Shown piece by piece: positions 61,269 through 64,000 of a DNA stretch of 64,000 nt. The first letter of the stretch is position 1. Each line of letters begins with the position of its first letter. The position numbers and the translations under genes are program-made. Below the pieces are notes generated by a model. That model ran no database searches and had not been told where the DNA came from. It was given only the letters and a program-made list of their open reading frames with translations. Source of the DNA: Rhizobium sp. RU20A (GTDB taxonomy: Bacteria; Pseudomonadota; Alphaproteobacteria; Rhizobiales; Rhizobiaceae); NCBI RefSeq assembly GCF_900155885.1, contig NZ_FTMB01000009.1, positions 86,467-150,466 on the forward strand, read 5' to 3'.

Positions 61269-61970
61269 TCAGCCGGCCGACTGGCGCGGGCGGGCGATGT
61301 CGCTTTCGCCTTCGGCTTCCGGGCCGAAGCCGTAGCTCATGCGCTTCATCTGGGCGGCGACGCGCTCCATTTCGGCGTCGGAGAGAACGGGCGGTTCGCC
61401 AAGCGTCAGCGCCTGCACGTAGATGCGCGAGAGGGTCTCGATCTCGATCGCCATCCACAGGGCGTGTTCGAGGCTCTTGCCGAGCGAGATCTGGCCGTGC
61501 TGGCCGAGGAGGCAGGCAAGCCGCCCCTCCAGCGCCTTCAGCGCGTGGTCCGACAGTTCCTGCGTGCCGTAGGTCGCATACTCCGAGCAGCGGATCGTGT
61601 TGCCGCCGGCAATCGCCGTCATGTAGTGGAAGCTGGGGATCGAGCGGTGGTGGCAGGCAAGCGTCGTCGCATAGATCGAATGGCAGTGCAGCACCACGTC
61701 GATATCCGCACGGTTCTTCAGAATGTCGCGGTGGAAGCGCCATTCGGAGGAGGGGCGCGGGCCGACATAGGTGCCGTCGAAATCCATCTCCACAATGTCA
61801 CCCGGCGTCATTGTTTCGTAAGCCATGGATGACGGTGTGATGAGGAATCCCCGGTCGATGCGCACCGAGAGATTACCCGATGTGCCTTGGTTGATGCCGC
61901 TGTCGTTCATGCGCTTGCAGATATCGATCATCTGCCGGCGAAGCTCGGCATTGCTGGTGGCGGTGGTCAT
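61269..61970 (-). CDS. Class II aldolase (L-fuculose-phosphate aldolase-like)
   Basis: A 233-residue zinc aldolase. NQGTSGNLSVRIDRGFLITPSSMAYETM is the substrate phosphate region. SSEWRFHRDIL has the catalytic Glu area and VLHCHSIYATTLA has two zinc His residues. A further His lies in LLGQHGQISLG. Reactions of this family cleave fuculose 1-phosphate, ribulose 5-phosphate epimers or related phosphates. No kinase lies directly adjacent except the FrcK-like gene about 130 bases upstream. ATG 61970 has a GGATC-like weak site. Confidence 0.9.
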   Translation of the reverse strand: MTTATSNAELRRQMIDICKRMNDSGINQGTSGNLSVRIDRGFLITPSSMAYETMTPGDIVEMDFDGTYVGPRPSSEWRFHRDILKNRADIDVVLHCHSIYATTLACHHRSIPSFHYMTAIAGGNTIRCSEYATYGTQELSDHALKALEGRLACLLGQHGQISLGKSLEHALWMAIEIETLSRIYVQALTLGEPPVLSDAEMERVAAQMKRMSYGFGPEAEGESDIARPRQSAG

Positions 61971-62103
61971 GTCATGATCCTTTCGGAAAGCCCTTAGGGG
62001 GCGTTGGGTGGCCGGGCTGTCAGCTTTGGCGTCTTGTGCGCGCTTGACCCGTGCGAGTGGCCGCCGGTCCTCCCCTCCCCGGGGGTCCGGCGGAAATCCT
62101 GTG

Positions 62104-62748
62104 TCAGTTCTTGATGCGCAGATCCGGCTCGGCGCTGCCTGCGATGATCGTCATGCCGTTCGGCATGTCGTTTTCGTCGAGCTTGAAGCGGATCTCCTCG
62201 GGCGTCAGATTGTAGTGCACCCAGCGCGCGGTGAGGCGGCGGCGCAGCTCCTCCTCGGTGACGTCGACGAAGACGGTGTAGTCGAAGACGGGTTTGAGCT
62301 GATCCCAGGGCGTCGCGCGCATCAGGAGGAACGTGCCCTCGCAGACGATGATGTCGGTGGAGCGGGGAATGAGCCGGCCACCGGCGCGCGCGATCTCAAT
62401 GTCGCGATCGAAGACGGGCACGGCGACCGTGTCGTCCTCGTTGGCCTTGAGCCGCAGCAGCATGTGGCGCAGGCCGTGCACATCGAAGGTGTCGGGCGCG
62501 CCCTTGTAAGGCCGCCGCCCGATCGCGTTCAGCACGAGATCGTCATAATGGTAGCCGTCCTGCGGGAAGATCGCGGCGTGACCCGGCGAATCGCGGTTCA
62601 GCCGGTCGACCACCGCTTCCGAAAGCGTGGATTTGCCCGAGCCAGGCGGCCCTGCAATGGCGATGATGACGCGGCGCCCGCCGCCGTCGCGAAACCGCGT
62701 CTCGGCGATCTCGGCGATGATTTCGGCATTTTCCAAGACATCGGCCAT
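62104..62748 (-). CDS. P-loop sugar/nucleoside kinase (FrcK/uridine-kinase-like)
   Basis: A 214-residue kinase of the phosphoribulokinase/uridine-kinase family. It has Walker A AGPPGSGKSTLSEA, FPQDGYHYDDLVLNAIGRRPYKGAPDTFD (substrate loop) and VPVFDRDIEIARAGG. Rhizobial FrcK, encoded with the fructose ABC transporter, has this form, though no frc transporter is here. ATG 62748 (MADVLEN) follows GGAGGAG-like bases. It precedes the class II aldolase on the same strand, so the two may act in turn on a phosphorylated sugar. Confidence 0.86.
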   Translation of the reverse strand: MADVLENAEIIAEIAETRFRDGGGRRVIIAIAGPPGSGKSTLSEAVVDRLNRDSPGHAAIFPQDGYHYDDLVLNAIGRRPYKGAPDTFDVHGLRHMLLRLKANEDDTVAVPVFDRDIEIARAGGRLIPRSTDIIVCEGTFLLMRATPWDQLKPVFDYTVFVDVTEEELRRRLTARWVHYNLTPEEIRFKLDENDMPNGMTIIAGSAEPDLRIKN

Positions 62749-63004
62749 GACGCATCTCCTCCTGCCTGTTCCGGCTGATGGAGATAGCACCGCTGACCGC
62801 CGCAAGGCGACAGCAAAATTGCAGGTTTGCGCAGCAAATTGCCGCGACGTCGGCACGGTGCCTTAAAGCCGGGAGCGGACCGCCCTGTCCCCTCCCCTGT
62901 CGATGCCTTCTCCGATATCGGCTTCGTCGCGTCAGTTCGTTGCAAGACCGGCTGACGTCTTTAAGAAAGCCGCGCGTCCGATCGCCCCTTCAGCGCGTCG
63001 GACG

Positions 63005-63208
63005 TCAGTAGAAAAGATGCCAGGGCGTCAGGAAGGCGCGGGCCATTTCCTGTTCGCGCTCCCGCTCGCTGCGCTCGTCCTTGCGCTTGCCGAACAGGGT
63101 CTTCAGAAAGCCCGGCCGCTCTTCGCTGGCCGGTGCCGGTTCGCGCTGATCGCGTGTCGTTTCCGCCTGCGCGAGGTATCCGAGCGTCATTCCGCCAAAG
63201 TGAAACAT
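63005..63208 (-). CDS. Short hypothetical protein
   Basis: A 67-residue protein without signal or membrane segment. It starts MFHFGGMTLGYLAQAE and has a central charged coil (LFGKRKDERSEREREQEMARA) and an aromatic end (WHLFY). GAAGGGG lies eight bases upstream of ATG 63208, which supports the start. I do not recognise it. Confidence 0.55.
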   Translation of the reverse strand: MFHFGGMTLGYLAQAETTRDQREPAPASEERPGFLKTLFGKRKDERSEREREQEMARAFLTPWHLFY

Positions 63209-63367
63209 GCCAATCCCCTTCTCGCCAATTCCGGCTGTTGTCGCCAAATTCGGTGGATGCGCCTCTTTTGTGCGCTTGCCGCGGCTGTTGGTTAACCGCC
63301 GGTTAAGAAAGAGTGCCATGTCCTTGGCAGGAGTCAATAGTCTACCAATCTGGTCGGGAACGGACGA

Positions 63368-63616
63368 TCATGCACCTTCCAGGCGCCGGTATCCTCTCTT
63401 CAGCCGCCGGGCGGCGTGGCGGGCCAGCGCGGCCTCGGCCTCCCCTTTCGACCCGTGCCATTCGGTGCATTCCTGCCCGCGCGTGCCGATGCGGCCCCAG
63501 CAGCGTACCAGCGCCACCGGGCCGAACAGGGTCGGCTGCAGGCTGAGGCCATAATAGCGGGCCATGTTGCGCGCGGGATCTTCGCGGCGGAAATGCAGGC
63601 TGTGGGGTGTCGTCAT
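63368..63616 (-). CDS. WGR-domain protein
   Basis: An 82-residue protein consisting almost wholly of one WGR domain. YYGLSLQPTLFGPVALVRCWGRIGTRGQ holds the Trp-Gly-Arg signature, followed by the helix GEAEAALARHAARRLKRGYR. WGR domains bind nucleic acid ends in PARPs and related proteins; stand-alone copies are frequent in rhizobia with unknown function. Start ATG 63616 has only a weak ribosome site. Confidence 0.85.
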   Translation of the reverse strand: MTTPHSLHFRREDPARNMARYYGLSLQPTLFGPVALVRCWGRIGTRGQECTEWHGSKGEAEAALARHAARRLKRGYRRLEGA

Positions 63617-63729
63617 GCCGACGAGTCTCGGCCCTTGCCGGCGCGGTGTCCAACGAGAGTTTCGAATCGGTGAGCGAGGACCGATTCATCGCCGTGATGC
63701 ATTGCGCTGCCAGCATGGTGAAGCAAGGA

Positions 63730-63999
63730 TTAGGGTCAAAACCCGATCAGGATAGGTGTTCTGTTGAGGAGGATGGGACTGAATGGCAGCGAACAAGCGC
63801 AAGTCAAGGCCCGCTGGCCCTGTCGAGCATTGTTCGCCATCAGTCGGCCCATCCTCCTCAACCCTGCGGGCAAGGTCAATTTTGCGCCTGAGGACGTCGG
63901 AAAGGTTTGAAAATGATGCGCATTTCCTGCACCTTCCCTCCTACCCAGACGCAAAATTGACCTTGCAGAACACCTATCCTGATCGGGTTTTGACCCTAA
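63730..63999. mobile_element. Nested three-arm inverted-repeat element (MITE-like)
   Basis: The outer arms 63730-63763 and 63966-63999 are exact 34-base inverted repeats starting TTAGGGTCAAAACCC. Directly inside the left one is arm B (63764-63796), pairing with 63830-63861 with small gaps. Directly inside the right one is arm C right (63950-63965), pairing exactly with 63871-63886 (CAAGGTCAATTTTGCG). The element is thus a three-way junction in secondary structure. It encodes no transposase. TA at each end would fit an IS630/mariner-type target duplication, but IS21-like ends are also possible. It touches the window edge. Confidence 0.7.
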
Positions 64000-64000
64000 G

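Noticed and set aside
1..64000. tRNA, rRNA, CRISPR or prophage content
   Set aside because: No cloverleaf, rRNA block, regularly spaced repeats or phage structural genes were seen by reading; a tRNAscan or CRISPR search was not possible.

Overview
The window looks like chromosomal (or chromid) DNA of a rhizobial alphaproteobacterium in the Rhizobium/Agrobacterium/Ensifer/Shinella neighbourhood. The genus is inferred from gene content and style, not proven. The signs are high GC, C/G-ending codons, many sugar, amine and opine-type ABC transporters, HWE and HisKA_2 histidine kinases, rhizobial intergenic palindromes (two families, at least eight sites), and a C-P lyase locus with the phnG-L / phnCDE1E2 / DUF1045 / phnMN order. 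I see no rRNA, tRNA, CRISPR array, prophage or intact insertion sequence. The only mobile-looking DNA is a nested inverted-repeat element at the extreme right end.

Layout, left to right. 0.1-9.4 kb: a DMT-family exporter, a GGDEF-EAL protein, a glutarate-degradation pair (class III CoA-transferase and glutaryl-CoA dehydrogenase), a soluble double-PAS chemotaxis transducer and HtpG. 9.7-13.5 kb: GABA degradation (gabD, gabT) with a divergent MerR-XRE-cupin regulator and a candidate operator. 13.8-20.9 kb: a sugar locus, with an FGGY kinase and a DeoR-type repressor divergent from an ABC importer whose binding protein resembles the LsrB/RhaS group. 21.1-23.3 kb: a PCu(A)C copper chaperone, a DUF2946-like protein and a TerC membrane protein. 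23.7-37.2 kb: a complete C-P lyase phosphonate locus in two minus-strand units plus divergent phnF, with Pho-box-like direct repeats upstream of phnC and phnG. A possible small antisense gene sits in the only sizeable gap of the phnG-phnL unit.

37.3-44.3 kb: SelO, a blue-light LOV kinase/receiver pair of LovK/LovR type beside a GAF/PAS HWE kinase, and an orphan amino-acid-binding protein. 44.4-46.5 kb: lldD-lldR with two clear palindromic operators. 46.8-56.3 kb: a GntR repressor divergent from a nine-gene catabolic and uptake unit. It encodes an AA_synth-family protein, an alpha/beta hydrolase, a flavin reductase with an extra Nudix-like domain, a luciferase-like monooxygenase, an aldehyde dehydrogenase and a polyamine-type ABC importer. 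This resembles the Rut pyrimidine pathway in logic but not in membership, and the substrate is unknown.

56.5-59.5 kb: a fused DctQM/DctP TRAP transporter preceded by a convincing TPP (thiamine pyrophosphate) riboswitch, which suggests uptake of thiamine or a precursor. 59.6-63.6 kb: a ribokinase, a small secreted protein, a class II aldolase, an FrcK-like P-loop kinase, a short hypothetical and a WGR-domain protein.

The two observations I consider most worth following are the TPP-riboswitch/TRAP pairing and the Rut-like monooxygenase operon with its own ABC importer. The LOV kinase with an eroded ATP-binding domain and the three-way inverted-repeat element at the right edge come next.
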